Assembly: GCA_963720675.1 (NCBI GenBank)
Contig: CAVRGH010000010.1
Location: forward strand, 1,550,001-1,614,000
DNA: 64,000 nucleotides
Origin: JALHSW01 sp963720675
Lineage (GTDB): Bacteria > Actinomycetota > Acidimicrobiia > IMCC26256 > PALSA-555
Reading direction: 5' to 3'
Part shown: positions 46,083 to 55,132 of the stretch, in pieces
How the letters are laid out: every line of letters starts with the position of its first letter
Position numbering within the stretch: position 1 is the stretch's first letter
The notes under the pieces: model-generated
The model's input: only the letters and a program-made list of their open reading frames with translations
What the model was told of the DNA's origin: nothing
Database searches by the model: none
Made by a program: the position numbers and the translations under genes

Positions 46083-48037
46083 GACACGTCGACGGACGCC
46101 GACCGCGCGGCGCCGCCCGTCGCGAGCACGGCAGTCGCGGTTCGCGGGCCCTGACCGCCGAGGCGCCGCCGCAGCGATCTGACGCCGCGGATGACCGCGA
46201 CCGCGATCCCGTCGGGGAGCGTCATCACGACGACGATGAGCAGCAGCCCCGAGATCAGCGCCTGCCAGGCATCGACCTCGCCGAACGTGCCGAAGAACGT
46301 GAACACGATCCCGCCGGTGACCAGGGTCCCGGCGGTGATCCCACCACTGACGCTCGCGATGCCACCGATGTACGCGATCGCCACGATGAACACCGACGTG
46401 ATGGGAGCGAAGCGCTCGAACGCGATCTTGCCGGTCTGGTACGCGAGCACCGACCCACCGAGCGAGGCGATGAACGCGCCCAGGGCGAAAGCCTGGAGCT
46501 TGGCCGCGGACACGTTCACGCCGGCCGCCGCCGCCGCCCGTTCGTTGTCGCGAACGGCGAGCATCCGACGCCCCGTCGTGCTCCCACGCAGGTTGCACAC
46601 GAAGAACGCGCAGGTCCCGAGCACGAGCAGGGCAAAGAGGCCGAAGCGCTGCGGGTGCGCACTCGCGCTGATGGACCAGCCGAAGATCTCCGGCTCGGGA
46701 ACCCGCAGGCCGTCGAGACCCCCCGACCAGTCGGTGTTCTGGAAGACGAAGCTGTCGATCGCGACTGCCGCGCCGATCGTCACGATCGCGAGGTTCACCC
46801 CGCGCACCCGCAGCGCCGGAAGGCCGATCAGGACGCCCACGGGCACGGCGATCAGCGCCGCGAGGAAGATCGAGGCGAGGAGTGGAACGCCGTTCTCCTC
46901 CGCGAGCTTCGAGACGGCGAACGCGCCGACGCCCGCGAAGGTCATCTGGGCGAGCGAGATCTGACCGACATACCCGGTGACGACGACCAAGGACAACGCG
47001 ATGATCGCGCCGATGATCGAGGCCGTGATCGCCGACTGGTTCACCGTGTTCCCGTCGAACACGACGTAGCCCCCCATCACCACCGCACCGACGACGAGTG
47101 CGGTGAGGGGTCGGAACCGGCCCGCGGTCGCGAGCGGCGGACGACCGAACGTGAGCGATCCGCGCGGCGGGATCAGCTTCCCGGTCAACACCATCGCCAC
47201 GATGATGATGATGAAGGGGAGGCTCTCCTTGAGGCCCTGCTGGGGAAACCACGACGGCAGGTCGGACTGGTAGCGAGTGATCTCCGACTGGGCCACACCG
47301 ATGAGCACGCCGGCCGTCGCGGTGATCCCGAAGGACGAGAAGCGCCCGAGGAGCGCGGCCGCGAGGGCCGGGATGATGAGGAGCGTGAAGGTCGTCGCCG
47401 ACACCGACGTGATCGGCGCGATGAGGATGCCGGCGACCGCGGCGAGCGAGCAGCCCAGCGCCCAGTTCATGGCACCGATCGCATCGGGCGAGTAGCCCAG
47501 CAGGATGGCGCCCTTCTCCGACTCCGCCGCGGCCTGGGTCGCCAACCCGAACCGGGTGAAGCGATAGAGCCCCCAGAGCGCCACCGTCAGGACGACCGTG
47601 ATGGCGAGCAACCAGAGGCGGTCACGCCCGAAGCTGACGCCCAGCACCTCGATCGTCTCGTTGGGCAGGATCGCCGGCGACGACGGGGTGCCGGCCCCGA
47701 AGACGAGGACGGTCGCGGCCTGGAGCGCGAGCAGCAGACCCAGCGTTGCCACCAGCTTCGCCAGCTGGGGCGCGTCGCGCAGCGGTCGGATCATCGCCCA
47801 GTAGAGCGCCACCCCACCCAGGCCGGCCAGCACGATGACGACGGCCATCGCCCAGCCCTTGTCCATGCCGCGCTCGGTGAGGTCGATGTACTGGTACGTC
47901 GCGAACAGCGCGATCGCCCCGTGCGCGAAGTTGACCACGCCCGAACCCCGATAGACGAGGACGAGACCGAGGCCCAAGATCGCGTACACCGAGCCGGCCC
48001 CGAGGCCCAGCACGGCGAAGAGGAAGATGTCCTTCAT
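46079..48037 (-). CDS. Fused LivH-LivM branched-chain amino-acid-type ABC permease
   Basis: 652 residues. The LivH-like half (1 to about 300: YAILGLGLVLVYRGSGVVNFAHGAIA; LAAALLGRFSSFGITATAGVLIG) is followed by a LivM-like half (about 325-610: VTGYVGQISLAQMTFAGVGAFA; RDNERAAAAAGVNVSAAKLQAFALGAFIA). About 16 membrane helices. Such fusions are common in Actinomycetota. It imports amino acids, amides or small acids with the adjacent binding protein; no LivG/LivF ATPase is encoded in this window. Confidence 0.93.
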   Translation of the reverse strand: MKDIFLFAVLGLGAGSVYAILGLGLVLVYRGSGVVNFAHGAIALFATYQYIDLTERGMDKGWAMAVVIVLAGLGGVALYWAMIRPLRDAPQLAKLVATLGLLLALQAATVLVFGAGTPSSPAILPNETIEVLGVSFGRDRLWLLAITVVLTVALWGLYRFTRFGLATQAAAESEKGAILLGYSPDAIGAMNWALGCSLAAVAGILIAPITSVSATTFTLLIIPALAAALLGRFSSFGITATAGVLIGVAQSEITRYQSDLPSWFPQQGLKESLPFIIIIVAMVLTGKLIPPRGSLTFGRPPLATAGRFRPLTALVVGAVVMGGYVVFDGNTVNQSAITASIIGAIIALSLVVVTGYVGQISLAQMTFAGVGAFAVSKLAEENGVPLLASIFLAALIAVPVGVLIGLPALRVRGVNLAIVTIGAAVAIDSFVFQNTDWSGGLDGLRVPEPEIFGWSISASAHPQRFGLFALLVLGTCAFFVCNLRGSTTGRRMLAVRDNERAAAAAGVNVSAAKLQAFALGAFIASLGGSVLAYQTGKIAFERFAPITSVFIVAIAYIGGIASVSGGITAGTLVTGGIVFTFFGTFGEVDAWQALISGLLLIVVVMTLPDGIAVAVIRGVRSLRRRLGGQGPRTATAVLATGGAARSASVDVS

Positions 48038-48080
48038 CCCTCCGCCGGGACCTCAGCGACCGACGAAGCGGGACGGCGAC

Positions 48081-49280
48081 CTAGTTGAAGCCGCTGATCC
48101 ACTGGTTGTTGTTGGCGTCGACGAACTTCCCGTTCTTGATCTTGATGATCCGCTGATCGGTGTTGTAGACGTGCGTCGGGATGCCGGCGAGGAGCGCGGG
48201 GGCATCCTTGTTGAGCTCCGTCGCCATGAAGACGGGGATGCCCGAAGCGTTCGCCAGCGCGTCGAGGACGCCGGCGGCGGTCAGGTCCGGGCCGAGCTCG
48301 TCCCCGATCGTCTTGAGCGTCATGACCGTCGAGAACGTCGATGCGGAGAAGCTGCTCGGCTGCTCGCCCTTGGCGAACTTCTTCAGCGCCTTGGTGTAGA
48401 TCTTGGTCTGCTTGTCCTTGGGCTGGTACCAGACCGTGTCCGAGTTGAACACCGCACCCTCGACCACGGCCTTGTCGACCTTGGAGAAGTCCTTCTCCTC
48501 GGCGCAGGACCCGGCACCGGCGAGCGACGCCGTCACCCCGACCTGCGACGCTGCCACCGCGATCCGGGCGCAGTCGACCGACGCGAACAGCACGAAGATC
48601 ACGTCGGGATCACCCTCGTTCGCCTGCACGACCGCAGGGGTGAAGTCCGGTGCGCCGACCTTCTCGGGGACCTCGGTGACGCTGACCCCCGCCTCCTTCA
48701 GCGGATCACCGAGCAGCGCATCCGCCGCGAGCTTCCCCGCGGCGAGGTCGGCATAGATGATCGACGCCGTCTTCACCTTCTTGTCGATGAAGTACTTCGC
48801 CAGCGCGGGGAACGCCGACGCCGACCCACCGGTGATCGGATAGCTCGACGGGTCGAGGAACTCCGCGTTGCTGATCGGGAGACCCACGAACGGGATGCCC
48901 GCCGCGCCGGTGATCGGGAGACCGTTGTCGCCCCAGGTCGGCCCGAGACCGGTCACCGCGACGACCCCTTCGTCGATGAACTTCTGCGCGCAGGTGGCAT
49001 CGACCCCGGGGTCGCTCTTGTCGTTGCACCCCACGATCTCCACCGGGCGACCGGCGATCCCGTCCTGGGTGTTCAGGTACTTCCCGGCGACGACCGCCCC
49101 GGTCTCCAGCGACGGGAGGTCGATCCCCGAGACTCCGGCGCTGAAGACGACGCCGATCTTGACCGGGTCGCCCGAGGGCTTCTGAGCGGTCGTCGCTCCC
49201 CCCACGGTCGCGAAGACGGTGCCGAGCGCAACCATCACCGCGAGCACCAGCACCCTTGACCGTGTCAGCGACATCCGCAT
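48081..49280 (-). CDS. Periplasmic-type binding protein of Liv-family ABC transporter
   Basis: 399-residue type I periplasmic binding protein with a signal peptide (core VLVLAVMVALGTVFATVGG, cleavage near GGATTA). LivK-like segments are VKIGVVFSAGVSG, GIAGRPVEIVGCNDKSDP, ITGAAGIPFVGLPISN and FTPAVVQANEGDPDVIFV. The second Met (49274) has better spacing to the GGGGGG site than 49280. It lies 43 bp upstream of the permease and provides its specificity; the ligand is unknown. Confidence 0.92.
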   Translation of the reverse strand: MRMSLTRSRVLVLAVMVALGTVFATVGGATTAQKPSGDPVKIGVVFSAGVSGIDLPSLETGAVVAGKYLNTQDGIAGRPVEIVGCNDKSDPGVDATCAQKFIDEGVVAVTGLGPTWGDNGLPITGAAGIPFVGLPISNAEFLDPSSYPITGGSASAFPALAKYFIDKKVKTASIIYADLAAGKLAADALLGDPLKEAGVSVTEVPEKVGAPDFTPAVVQANEGDPDVIFVLFASVDCARIAVAASQVGVTASLAGAGSCAEEKDFSKVDKAVVEGAVFNSDTVWYQPKDKQTKIYTKALKKFAKGEQPSSFSASTFSTVMTLKTIGDELGPDLTAAGVLDALANASGIPVFMATELNKDAPALLAGIPTHVYNTDQRIIKIKNGKFVDANNNQWISGFN

Positions 49281-49423
49281 TTCCCCCCGGATCGTCGGCC
49301 CGAAGGCCGAAGCGAATCGTCTCACTCTATCAACCGATTCCGAGGCCGCAAGGGCGGGCCCCGAACCGTGAATCGGCCCGAACTCTATCCACCGCTCATG
49401 CGAACGCTCGCGCGCGTCGCGCT

Positions 49424-50545
49424 TCAGCCTCGCCTCAGCACCGCCGGATCGAGGTCGTAGAACGAGACGGCCGAGTCGAAGAGCATCTGACGCTGCTGCT
49501 CGGTGGTGATGTCGGTCCGGTCGGTGAGCTGCTCGACCGGCCGCCACGTCGACTCGTAGTGGGGGAAGTCGCTCGCGAAGAGGATGCGGTCGGCGCCGAT
49601 CGCCCCGGCCACACTCGGGAGCTCGGGCTCTCCCGTCTCGCCCGAGACCCAGCAACGCGTGCGGAACTGCTCGAGGGGGGAGGTCGCGGGAGCATCGACG
49701 ACTGCGCCGAGGTGCTCGTAGGACTCCTCCATCTTGTGGAGCCAGTACTCGAGCCACCCGAGATTGCCCTCGAGGAACCCGATCCGCAGGTCCGGATGCC
49801 GATCGAGCAGCCCGCTCGAGAACACGTGCAGCATCCCGAGCATCATGTCGATGGGCCCGGCCGCGACGTCCCACATGAACCGGTTCGGCGTGAAGCGCCG
49901 GAGGTCGAACGTGGAGTTCCACGCATCGCTGACGTGGAGCGCGAGCGGGAGACCCGCCGCGGCGACGGCCGCGTAGAACCGGTCTTCCTCCGGGTCGCCC
50001 ACCAGCCGGCCGCCGCCCGGCGGGGGGGCACAGCTCACCATGACGCCCTTCGCGCCCCGCTCCACCGCCCGGTCGACCAATGAGCAGGCCTCGTCGACGT
50101 CGTTGCGCGGCACCGGGCTGACCCAGTGCAGGCGCCTCGGATCCGCCGCGCAGAACTCCTCCATCCAGCGCTGGTAGGCGTCGACCATCGGAACGCGGAA
50201 CCGATCGCCGAGCATCTGGCACATCAACAACAGGGTGGGGTAGAGGATCGAGACGTCGATCCCCATGTCGTCCATCACCCCGAGCCTCGGCGCCGGCTCG
50301 AAGGCGGCGATCGGGACGTCCTCGAAACCTCCCCCGCGCGCCTCACCCGCCCGCAGCCCGCCGGGGCGGGAACCGTCGCCGATCGCGAGGTCCATCGCGA
50401 CGCGGTGCTCGCCCAGGCGCAAGATGGGCGGGTCACCGGCTTCGATGTCGAAGGCTTCGCCGGCGATGTCGGCCTCGAGGTGCAGGAGCCAACCCGCGCC
50501 TTCGAGCACGTGGCCGTCGGCGTCGATCACCAGGTGCTCGGGCAT
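49424..50545 (-). CDS. Amidohydrolase-2 family protein
   Basis: 373-residue ACMSD-like metal-dependent hydrolase or decarboxylase. Metal or catalytic segments: VIDADGHVLE (DxDxH-type start), LALHVSDAW, HPDLRIGFLEGNLGWLEYWL and FASDFPHYEST. Divergent from the other two amidohydrolases in the window (19749, 61058). It is divergent from the TetR gene, which may control it. Confidence 0.9.
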   Translation of the reverse strand: MPEHLVIDADGHVLEGAGWLLHLEADIAGEAFDIEAGDPPILRLGEHRVAMDLAIGDGSRPGGLRAGEARGGGFEDVPIAAFEPAPRLGVMDDMGIDVSILYPTLLLMCQMLGDRFRVPMVDAYQRWMEEFCAADPRRLHWVSPVPRNDVDEACSLVDRAVERGAKGVMVSCAPPPGGGRLVGDPEEDRFYAAVAAAGLPLALHVSDAWNSTFDLRRFTPNRFMWDVAAGPIDMMLGMLHVFSSGLLDRHPDLRIGFLEGNLGWLEYWLHKMEESYEHLGAVVDAPATSPLEQFRTRCWVSGETGEPELPSVAGAIGADRILFASDFPHYESTWRPVEQLTDRTDITTEQQRQMLFDSAVSFYDLDPAVLRRG

Positions 50546-50643
50546 GCGAAACGCTCCTCGGATCCGCGGGGAGTGCCGGCACCCCGAAACATTCAGTAAA
50601 GTGGATTCACGGAATTGCTACCACCAGGAGGACGTTCCGGCAA

Positions 50644-51228
50644 GTGGCCCGCACCCGTCGTCACCACGACGCGTCCCGAGAGCGGATCCTCGACGTCGCC
50701 GAGGAGCTGTTCGTCGCCCGCGGCTCCCGGCAGGTCCAGCTCGCCGACATCGCCGATGCCGCCGGCCTCACCACGCCCGCCCTGTACCGGTACTTCCGAG
50801 ACCGCCGGGCGCTCGAGGTCTCGGTCCTCCGGCGTCAGGTGGCCGAGGAGCTCGCCGACACCGCGGCCGCGACCGGGTCGAGCGCCGCCGGCCCGGACCG
50901 CCTCCGAGCGTGGTTCGACCGCCAGGCCGAGTACCTGGAGCGGACGGACCCCGGGGCGGTGCGGATCCTGCTCGGCGCGATCCTGGACGGCGCGACCGAC
51001 GAAGAGCTGCGGGCGACGGCAGCGCCGGCCGTCGACGGGACGAACGCGTTCTTTGCGGGAGCCATCGCCCCGCGCGCCGACCGTGATGCGATCCTCGCAC
51101 TGCTCGCGGCACTCGGCGCCGGGGTCAGCTTCCTGCACGCGTCCGGACAGCTGCAGGTCTCACCTCGAACGGTCTACGAGGCCGCGCTCGAGCTGCTCGG
51201 CGAAGAGCCGCCGGACGCCGCGACGTAG
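50644..51228 (+). CDS. TetR-family transcriptional regulator
   Basis: 194 residues. The N-terminal HTH (RERILDVAEELFVARGSRQVQLADIADAAGLTTPALYRYF region, residues 11-48) is typical; the ligand-binding remainder is helical. GTG 50644 follows AGGAGG at a long distance of about 12 nt. The 98-bp divergent spacer holds an AT-richer stretch with GTGGATTCAC (50598-50607), a weak palindrome that could be the operator for itself and the amidohydrolase. Confidence 0.9.
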   Translation: MARTRRHHDASRERILDVAEELFVARGSRQVQLADIADAAGLTTPALYRYFRDRRALEVSVLRRQVAEELADTAAATGSSAAGPDRLRAWFDRQAEYLERTDPGAVRILLGAILDGATDEELRATAAPAVDGTNAFFAGAIAPRADRDAILALLAALGAGVSFLHASGQLQVSPRTVYEAALELLGEEPPDAAT

Positions 51229-51292
51229 GAGCGAGGCCACGACGAACACCGGGCCCGGATCGACGCCGGCGACCGGTGGCCGCGACACCAGA

Positions 51293-52822
51293 TCAGTGGC
51301 CGGCGCCGATGCGGAAGACGTTCGTGCCCGTCGCCGAATCCTGCCCGACCGTTCCCGCTACGCCGATCGGCTCGGCCGCGGGGTCGACGAGCCAGTCGAC
51401 CTGCCCGCGATCACCCGACGGCGTGTTCGCCACGAATCGGGCGCCATTGCCGAGACGCCCGAGCACGATCCCGCGCTCGGGTTCCCCCGAGCGCGCGTAC
51501 GCGACGGTGAAGGACTCGATGGTCGCATCGCCCTGCGGTGCGAGCTCGAGGCGCGGAGCGCCCAGCGCGTCCACGGTCGCCTGGCGCGCCGCGTCCGCCG
51601 CCGCGCCTCCCGAGGGGTAGGCCCCGTTGCGGGGCCCGGCCGCGAGGACCAGGGCGTGATGCTTGGTCACGAAACCACCCTGCCCGTAGAGCAACCCCGT
51701 GGACCCGGTGCCCTGCCGGAGCGCCCGGGTCATCGCGACCAGTGCGTGGCCCATGTAGTCGTTCCCCGGACCACCGAAGAACGTCAACCCGCCGGTCACG
51801 CTGATGGGGTGGTCCTGCGCCCATCCGAGGTGGCGCAGCGCCATCTTCGGCACGCACGGGAAGCAGCTGTACAGCTCGACCAGGTCGGTCTCGTCGAGGT
51901 CGATGCCGGCGGTTCCGCCGACGTCGTCGAGCACCGCCTCCATCGCCGGCGATCGTGCGTAGCTCGTCCGAGCGAGGATGTCGTCCGGATCGTGGGCGCC
52001 GGCACCTCCCCACGGGTAGACCCACTCGGACTCGGCCACCCCGAGCCGTCGTGCCGTGTCGGTGTCCGCCAACAGGATCGCCGCGCCCTGATCCACGCCG
52101 AGGAGCGCGTTCATCAGCTTCGGATAGGGGTGACAGACCATGCGGTTGCGCTCCGACACCGCGCAGATCTCGGCCGGCTCCATCGGCGTGGGGTTCCACG
52201 CCCCGTCGTTCGCGGCCGCGACGAGCGACATCCCCGACCACAGGCTCCCCGACCACTCCTGGTTCTCGGTGAACGTCAGCCCGGCGTCGGCGCGGAACGC
52301 GTTCTCGTAGAGCGGGTAGACCTCGATCGGCATGCGCACTCCGTGCTCCCACGCGGCGTCGGGCACCTCCGAACGCGCGTTGGGAGGAGGCGGAGCCTCG
52401 GGCGGAGGACTCGGCCACGGCGGTACCGCACCGGCCTTGAGGGCGCGTTCGAGGCTTCGGAACGCTTCGGCGCCGACGATCGCAGCACACCGGATCTCGC
52501 CGCGCGCGATGCGCTCGGCAGCCCGATCGACGAGGAGGGTCGGTTGGTTCCCGCCCCACGGGCTCAGGGCCGAGTGCGTCGGGTGCGCACCCACCGCACT
52601 CGCCAGCTCGGCGGCGACGTCCCCGTAGGACCAGCTGACGAGGCTCACCACGTCGAGACCGTCCAGCTCCTGCAACGCGCGCGTCCCGGCGCCGCTGTCG
52701 TCGGCCGCGGCCACCAACGCCTCGCGCATCAGCGCGAGCGGGTCGCGAGCCTCGGCCGGGTCGTCACTCCGGTTGGTGACCTGCCCGACGCCGATGATGA
52801 CCGGGATGCGGTCGTCGCTCAC
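51293..52822 (-). CDS. Thiolase-like acetyl-CoA acetyltransferase family protein
   Basis: 509 residues, thiolase fold: IPVIIGVGQVTNR, CAAIVGAEAFRSLERALK, DLVELYSCFPCVPKMAL, VTGGLTFFGGPGNDYMGHALVAM and a C-terminal GERGIVLGRLGNGARFVAN-type tail resembling an added OB-like domain. The usual catalytic Cys position is not obvious, so it may act in a SCP2-thiolase or DUF35-type complex. GTG 52822 overlaps the CoA ligase stop (GTGA). Context implies the final thiolytic or aldol-type step of side-chain degradation. Confidence 0.85.
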   Translation of the reverse strand: MSDDRIPVIIGVGQVTNRSDDPAEARDPLALMREALVAAADDSGAGTRALQELDGLDVVSLVSWSYGDVAAELASAVGAHPTHSALSPWGGNQPTLLVDRAAERIARGEIRCAAIVGAEAFRSLERALKAGAVPPWPSPPPEAPPPPNARSEVPDAAWEHGVRMPIEVYPLYENAFRADAGLTFTENQEWSGSLWSGMSLVAAANDGAWNPTPMEPAEICAVSERNRMVCHPYPKLMNALLGVDQGAAILLADTDTARRLGVAESEWVYPWGGAGAHDPDDILARTSYARSPAMEAVLDDVGGTAGIDLDETDLVELYSCFPCVPKMALRHLGWAQDHPISVTGGLTFFGGPGNDYMGHALVAMTRALRQGTGSTGLLYGQGGFVTKHHALVLAAGPRNGAYPSGGAAADAARQATVDALGAPRLELAPQGDATIESFTVAYARSGEPERGIVLGRLGNGARFVANTPSGDRGQVDWLVDPAAEPIGVAGTVGQDSATGTNVFRIGAGH

Positions 52823-54276
52823 TCGACGACTCGACGGTCGATGATCCTCGTCGCCTTGAAGTCGCGGCTCGGGTCATAGATCTCGGAGAGCTCGGCGACG
52901 ATCACGATCTCGGGCGTGACCTCGGTCGCGCCGTGCACCGCTCGTCGAAGCGGCTGGTGATCCCAGGTGCCGGCATCGAGCCCCGGCGCGAGCCCGACGC
53001 GGAGCACCAGCTTGTCGGCCGACACCGCGTCGCCCTCGACCGCGTTCTCCACGATCATCTGGTACTCGAGGACGCCGTCGGTGTTCATCACGACATCGTG
53101 GACGATCTGCGGGTTCACGAGCGTGCCCTTGATCTTGAGGAGCTCCTTGGTCCGGGTGATGTGCGCGCTCCCGGCCGAGATCAGCAGCGACTCGCCGCGC
53201 CGCCCGCACTGCGGGCAAGGCTCGTGGCTGATGGCCGACATGTCCCCGAGCAGGTACCGAACGAGCGGCATCCCCCGCCGGTTCAGGTGCGTGAGCGCGA
53301 CGAGGCCCGGCTCCCCGTCGGGAAGACGTTCGTGGCTGTCGGGGTCCAGGATCTCGAGGAAGGCCTGGTCGGGAGCCATCGAGTGGAGGGGCCCGCCCTC
53401 GTGGCACGGGACCCAGGGCAACCCCCCTTCGGTGAACCCGTACGCGCCCGTGACGAAGATGTCGCCGGCACCACACGCCCGAAGGTTCTCGTGCATGTGC
53501 TCGCGCATCTTCACGGTCAGGACCTCACCGCTGGCGCTCACGACCTCGATCGACGAGAGGTCACGACCCGAGCGGGCCGCATCGGCGAAGAGCCGGCGCA
53601 GGAAGCTGCCGATCCCGCCGATCGTCTTGGGCTTCGTGCCCTCGATGAGATCGAGCACCATCTCGGTGCTGTTGTGCACCGGGAACTCCGGGTACGGCGA
53701 GCCGCCGAACCCATGGAGGAAGGCGACGCCATAGGCGTTGCTGATCAGCCCGGCGAACCCCGAGACGTGCGGCAGCGGGCTGAGCGGGAACGCACTGACG
53801 AAGATGTCTCCGGGTCGCGCGTAGTTCGCCTTGCCCTGGCGCCGGCCGGCCAACAGCACCCCGAAGAAATCGTGGGTCGTGTACTCGTACGGCGTGGGGA
53901 ACCCCATCGTCGTGCCCGTCGTGTAGACGGTCGCGTAGGTGAGGTCGTACAGGCCGGGCTGCTCGAAGGTGAGCCGGAAGGACTTCGGGTCCCCCATCAG
54001 ATCCTGCTTCGTGGTCACCGGGATCCGGACCAGGTCGTCCGTCGTGGCGATCGAGGCCGGATCGACCCCGGCGTCGGCGAAGCGCTGCCGGTAGAAGGGG
54101 CTCGCCTCCGCCAACCAACCCATCTGGCGTCCGAGCAGCTCGGTCTGGCGCTCGGCCACGCGCGCCTCGGGCCAGAACGTCGGATCGTCGTCGCCGGCGT
54201 AGAGCGGCACGCTGTCGATGAACGCGCGCACGCGCTCCGGCGTCGGATCGACGAACGGTCGGTCGGATTCCACCAT
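52819..54276 (-). CDS. Phenylacetate-CoA ligase-like (PaaK family) enzyme
   Basis: 485-residue adenylate-forming ligase of the PaaK type. Motifs: TVYTTGTTMGFPTPYEYTTH (P-loop region), VTGAYGFTEGG, VALTHLNRRGMPLVRYLLGD, a zinc-knuckle-like EPCPQCGRRGES, and RTKELLKIKG. It would activate an aromatic or branched acid to its CoA ester. ATG 54276 follows AAGGGGAAG. It is coupled downstream to the thiolase-like gene. Confidence 0.9.
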   Translation of the reverse strand: MVESDRPFVDPTPERVRAFIDSVPLYAGDDDPTFWPEARVAERQTELLGRQMGWLAEASPFYRQRFADAGVDPASIATTDDLVRIPVTTKQDLMGDPKSFRLTFEQPGLYDLTYATVYTTGTTMGFPTPYEYTTHDFFGVLLAGRRQGKANYARPGDIFVSAFPLSPLPHVSGFAGLISNAYGVAFLHGFGGSPYPEFPVHNSTEMVLDLIEGTKPKTIGGIGSFLRRLFADAARSGRDLSSIEVVSASGEVLTVKMREHMHENLRACGAGDIFVTGAYGFTEGGLPWVPCHEGGPLHSMAPDQAFLEILDPDSHERLPDGEPGLVALTHLNRRGMPLVRYLLGDMSAISHEPCPQCGRRGESLLISAGSAHITRTKELLKIKGTLVNPQIVHDVVMNTDGVLEYQMIVENAVEGDAVSADKLVLRVGLAPGLDAGTWDHQPLRRAVHGATEVTPEIVIVAELSEIYDPSRDFKATRIIDRRVVE

Positions 54277-54337
54277 GGCCTCGCTTCCCCTTGGCGCTCT
54301 ACGGGTGCTGTCGTTCCCCAGCCCGGTCTCGCGATCC

Positions 54338-55096
54338 TTACGGCATCACGAGCCCGCCGTCGACGAGGAGCGTCTGACCGGTCATGAACGCCGACTCGTC
54401 GCTGCAGAGGTAGACCAGCGCTCCGAGGAGGTCCTCCGGCTCCCCGGCCCGATGCACCGCCTGGGCCATCGCCATCTGCGTGCGGCGTTCCTCCGAGAGG
54501 ATCTTCAAGGTCCAGTCGGTGGCCATCTGCCCCGGCGCGAGCGTGTTGACGGTGATGCCGTCGGCGCCGAGGAGCTTCGCCATCGACCGGGTGAAGCCGA
54601 TCAGACCGGCCTTCGACACCGAGTAGTGCAGCAGCGACGCCCCGCCCCAGGCCGCCACCGACGCCTGGTTGACGATGCGCCCGGAGCCCTGCGCGCGCAT
54701 CGCCGGGACCACCGCCTTGGTGCACAGCCACGGACCGCGGAGGTTGACGCCCATCACCCGGTCCCACTCCTCGACGGGGATCGCGAACGGGTCGCCGGGC
54801 GTCAGACCCGAGTAGAGCGCGGCGTTGTTCACGAGGGCATCGATGTGGCCGTGCTCGTCGACGACGCGCTCGGCCATGGCGAGGGTCGACGCCTCGTCGC
54901 TCACGTCCACACCGACGGCAACGGCGTTCGCTCCCGCCGCGGTGATCGAGTCGACCACGCCCCGGACGTTGTCCTCTCGCACGTCGGCCGCGATGACCAC
55001 GGCGCCCTCGCCCGCGAGCGAGTGCGCATAGACCGCGCCGATGCCCTGACCGGCGCCGGTGACGATCACGACCTTGCCCTCGAGACGCGTGCTCAC
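54338..55096 (-). CDS. Short-chain dehydrogenase/reductase (FabG-like)
   Basis: 252-residue classical SDR. VTGAGQGIGAVYAHSL binds NAD(P), NNAALYSG replaces NNAG, catalytic Ser is in NQASVAAWGG and YxxxK is YSVSK; the tail FMTGQTLLVDGG is typical. It oxidises an alcohol or 3-hydroxyacyl-CoA. Same strand as the ligase and the ACAD/ALDH gene, so likely one operon. Confidence 0.93.
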   Translation of the reverse strand: MSTRLEGKVVIVTGAGQGIGAVYAHSLAGEGAVVIAADVREDNVRGVVDSITAAGANAVAVGVDVSDEASTLAMAERVVDEHGHIDALVNNAALYSGLTPGDPFAIPVEEWDRVMGVNLRGPWLCTKAVVPAMRAQGSGRIVNQASVAAWGGASLLHYSVSKAGLIGFTRSMAKLLGADGITVNTLAPGQMATDWTLKILSEERRTQMAMAQAVHRAGEPEDLLGALVYLCSDESAFMTGQTLLVDGGLVMP

Positions 55097-55132
55097 GATG
55101 ACCTCACTCCCACTTCGTGGCGACCATCACGG

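Noticed and set aside
46079..48037. LivH-LivM fusion as an indel artefact
   Set aside because: No internal Shine-Dalgarno plus start or out-of-frame stop is seen at the junction, and fused permeases are common in this phylum.
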